Positions 62,163 to 64,000 of a stretch of 64,000 nt of DNA are shown one piece after another. This DNA comes from Chitinophaga sp. LS1 (GTDB lineage: Bacteria > Bacteroidota > Bacteroidia > Chitinophagales > Chitinophagaceae). Made by a program: the position numbers and the translations under genes. The notes below the pieces were generated by a model. The model was not told the DNA's origin. It saw only the letters and a list, made by a program, of their open reading frames with translations, and did no database searches. Position 1 is the first letter of the stretch; the number at the start of each line of letters is the position of its first letter. The stretch spans positions 372,001 to 436,000 of the forward strand of contig NZ_CP128362.1 of assembly GCF_034274695.1 (NCBI RefSeq), in the 5' to 3' direction.

Positions 62163-64000
62163 TTACTCGTCTTCCAGCCGGTTTACGGACTGAATACCAT
62201 CCAGCTTACCCAAACGCAGGAACAACTCATCCAGCTCCTCCTTGTCGTGCACAAACACCTTTATCAACCCCTCAAACAGGCCTTCCTTGGACTCGATCGT
62301 CAACCCTGCTATATTTATTTTTAATTCGCCGGAAATAATATTAGTAATCTTGTGAATCACCCCTACATCATCCATTCCTACCAGGCGCAGACCGGTCAGG
62401 AAGGAGATCTCCCTGTTCTTCACCCACTTGGTCTTTACAACCCTGTGACCGTAATTAGCCAGCAACTGGGCGGCATTCGGACAGTTCGTACGGTGTATTT
62501 TCAATCCTTCACTGGCAGTAATGAACCCAAATACATCGTCTCCCGGAATCGGACGACAACAATTGGCCAGTTTGTAGGCAATCTTGTCAGAACTTTCACC
62601 AAATATAATCAGCTCCGCATCCTTCTTGGAAGGCAACTGGTGCTTGATGTGGTCTTCGGCTATGTGCTCCGGTGACTTAACCGGTACCGGCTTAGGTGCA
62701 TCCAGCTTATCGCCCAATATATTGAACTGTTTCAATTCTTTCAGGTCAATATTCTTCACCGCGATCTGATAATACAGATCTAGTGGAGAAGGTTGCTTAT
62801 AGAATTGTACCAGTTCATTAATATTATGTTGACTGGCAGATACTTTCAGGTGATCCAGTTTCCGCTCCAGCACATCCTTACCATCCATGGCTATCTTACG
62901 CTTCTCTTCCTTCAGAGCGTCCTTAATCTTGGACTTAGCCTTGGCGGTCAGTACGTAGTTCAGCCAGTCTTCAGAAGGCTTTTGCTTATTGGAAGTAATG
63001 ATTTCCACCTGGTCCCCGCTGCGCAGTTTATGGCTGAGTGGTACCAGTTTGTAATTCACCTTGGCGCCTATACATTTATTACCTACCGCACTGTGAATAG
63101 CGTAGGCAAAGTCAAGCGCCGTGGAGTTGACCGGCATGATCTTGAGATCCCCTTTAGGAGTATATACATAGATCTCTTCTGTGAACAGGTTGCTCTTGAA
63201 GTCGGCCAGAAAATCCAGGGTATTGGAATCAGGGTTGTTCAGGATCTCACGGATCTGGTTGAACCACTGATCGAATTTGTTTTCGGTATCCTGCTTCTGG
63301 TTACTACCTTCTTTGTAGCGCCAGTGGGCAGCCAGACCTTTTTCGGCGTAGTCGTTCATACGCTTGGTCCTGATCTGGACTTCCACCCATTTACCGGCTG
63401 GGCCCATTACAGTTACGTGCAGGGCTTCGTATCCATTGGATTTAGGATTACTCAGCCAGTCGCGGGTACGCTCAGGACTGGGGTGGTAAAAGTCGGTGAT
63501 GATGGAATACACTTTCCAGCAATCAGACTTTTCCTTATCCACAGGGGAGTCCATGATAATACGGATCGCAAAGAGGTCGTACACTTCCTCGAAAGTGATG
63601 CCTTTCTTCTTGATCTTATTCCATATAGAGTGAATGGATTTAGGTCTCCCGAATATTTCGAAAGTTAATCCCTCTTCCTGGAGAACTTCTTTGATTGGTT
63701 TGATGAACTCGTTGATATACCGGGTACGCTCACGCTTGGTCTCCTTCAGTTTACGGGCTATTTCACGATAGGTCTGCTGTTCCGTATACTTCATGGAAAG
63801 GTCTTCCATCTCGGACTTGATATCGTACATACCGAGACGGTGAGCCAGCGGAGAGTAAATAAAGACGGTTTCTGATGCGATTTTCAGCTGTTTTTCACGA
63901 CTCATGCTATCCAGGGTACGCATGTTGTGAAGGCGGTCTGCCAATTTGATCAGAATAACACGGGGGTCATCTGCCAGGGTGAGCAGTATCTTCTTAAAGT
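62163..64000 (-). CDS. RelA/SpoT family (p)ppGpp synthetase/hydrolase (5' partial)
   Basis: The frame is open to the right edge, so the N-terminus is missing; the apparent start at 63944 is internal. The visible part, about 612 codons, begins KILLTLADDPRVILIKLADR, followed by LHNMRTLDSM, the end of the HD hydrolase domain. Then come the synthetase domain (FGRPKSIHSIWNKIKKKG, FAIRIIMDSP, DWLSNPKSNGYEALHVTV), a TGS domain (VYTPKGDLKIMPVNSTALDF), a zinc-finger-like CCRPIPGD region and a C-terminal ACT domain (VGMDDVGVIHKITNIISGEL). It makes and breaks down the stringent-response alarmone. Whether the hydrolase site is complete cannot be seen here. Confidence 0.95.
   Translation of the reverse strand, partial: FKKILLTLADDPRVILIKLADRLHNMRTLDSMSREKQLKIASETVFIYSPLAHRLGMYDIKSEMEDLSMKYTEQQTYREIARKLKETKRERTRYINEFIKPIKEVLQEEGLTFEIFGRPKSIHSIWNKIKKKGITFEEVYDLFAIRIIMDSPVDKEKSDCWKVYSIITDFYHPSPERTRDWLSNPKSNGYEALHVTVMGPAGKWVEVQIRTKRMNDYAEKGLAAHWRYKEGSNQKQDTENKFDQWFNQIREILNNPDSNTLDFLADFKSNLFTEEIYVYTPKGDLKIMPVNSTALDFAYAIHSAVGNKCIGAKVNYKLVPLSHKLRSGDQVEIITSNKQKPSEDWLNYVLTAKAKSKIKDALKEEKRKIAMDGKDVLERKLDHLKVSASQHNINELVQFYKQPSPLDLYYQIAVKNIDLKELKQFNILGDKLDAPKPVPVKSPEHIAEDHIKHQLPSKKDAELIIFGESSDKIAYKLANCCRPIPGDDVFGFITASEGLKIHRTNCPNAAQLLANYGHRVVKTKWVKNREISFLTGLRLVGMDDVGVIHKITNIISGELKINIAGLTIESKEGLFEGLIKVFVHDKEELDELFLRLGKLDGIQSVNRLEDE

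Noticed and set aside
62793..63668. Long open frame (291 codons) on the plus strand
   Set aside because: It is antisense to the RelA/SpoT gene, which has clear family motifs throughout; the antisense product has no recognisable motif and no promoter.

Overview
The window looks like a chromosomal segment of a Bacteroidota bacterium, most likely Chitinophagaceae (Chitinophaga-like). The evidence is SusC/SusD pairs with a sigma/FecR pair, a type IX secretion sorting domain, promoters of the Bacteroidota type (TTTG, about 19 bases, TAnnTTTG), few Shine-Dalgarno sequences, and a short NuoG. The GC content looks moderate. I see no tRNA, rRNA, CRISPR array, prophage or intact insertion sequence. The assignment rests on gene content, not on a database search.

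Layout. 1-672: C-terminal end of a secreted nuclease-like protein. 785-2002: ribosomal operon rpsF-rpsR-rplI. 2057-4289: small envelope proteins and a lipoprotein esterase, with a 106-base element bearing perfect inverted ends between two convergent genes. 4351-8409: a leftward four-gene module (GntP-type permease, RidA, D-threonine aldolase/D-serine dehydratase-like enzyme, M19 dipeptidase) that reads as D-amino-acid salvage. 8447-9721: a FtsX-type permease. 9769-11999: LacI-type regulator and an N-acetylhexosamine-kinase-like gene. 12069-25360: complete 14-gene complex I operon nuoA-N on the minus strand, with a promoter upstream and terminators on both sides. 25455-28438: TPR protein, PstS-like lipoprotein and a small membrane protein. 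28812-31615: tyrosine phosphatase, hisS and a CDF transporter. 31716-34257: DsbD and a separate DsbD-alpha-like protein. 34307-40295: purQ, a polytopic membrane protein, a Crp-type regulator, a TPR protein and a large MscS-type channel.

40356-56084 is the main accessory region. It holds an ECF sigma factor, FecR anti-sigma, SusC with an STN signalling domain, SusD, a lipoprotein, and four exported peptidases (M20, M14, M20D/AbgB-like, M14), all leftward. I read it as a peptide utilisation locus: surface signal, sigma release, outer-membrane uptake and periplasmic peptide trimming. 56257-64000 returns to housekeeping genes: a secreted family protein, a TIGR01777 epimerase, pabB, an acidic AT-hook-like protein, purA, and a RelA/SpoT gene cut by the right edge.

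The observations most worth checking are: (1) DsbD here has lost both cysteines of its N-terminal domain, while the adjacent stand-alone domain keeps them; (2) the ECF sigma gene and pabB both have family-like coding sequence upstream of the first ATG/GTG/TTG, with only ATT-type codons available as starts; (3) the first ATG of pabB lies inside a perfect 15-base-pair hairpin; (4) the D-amino-acid module; (5) the peptide locus with tandem M14 paralogues; (6) the MITE-like element at 2798-2903.
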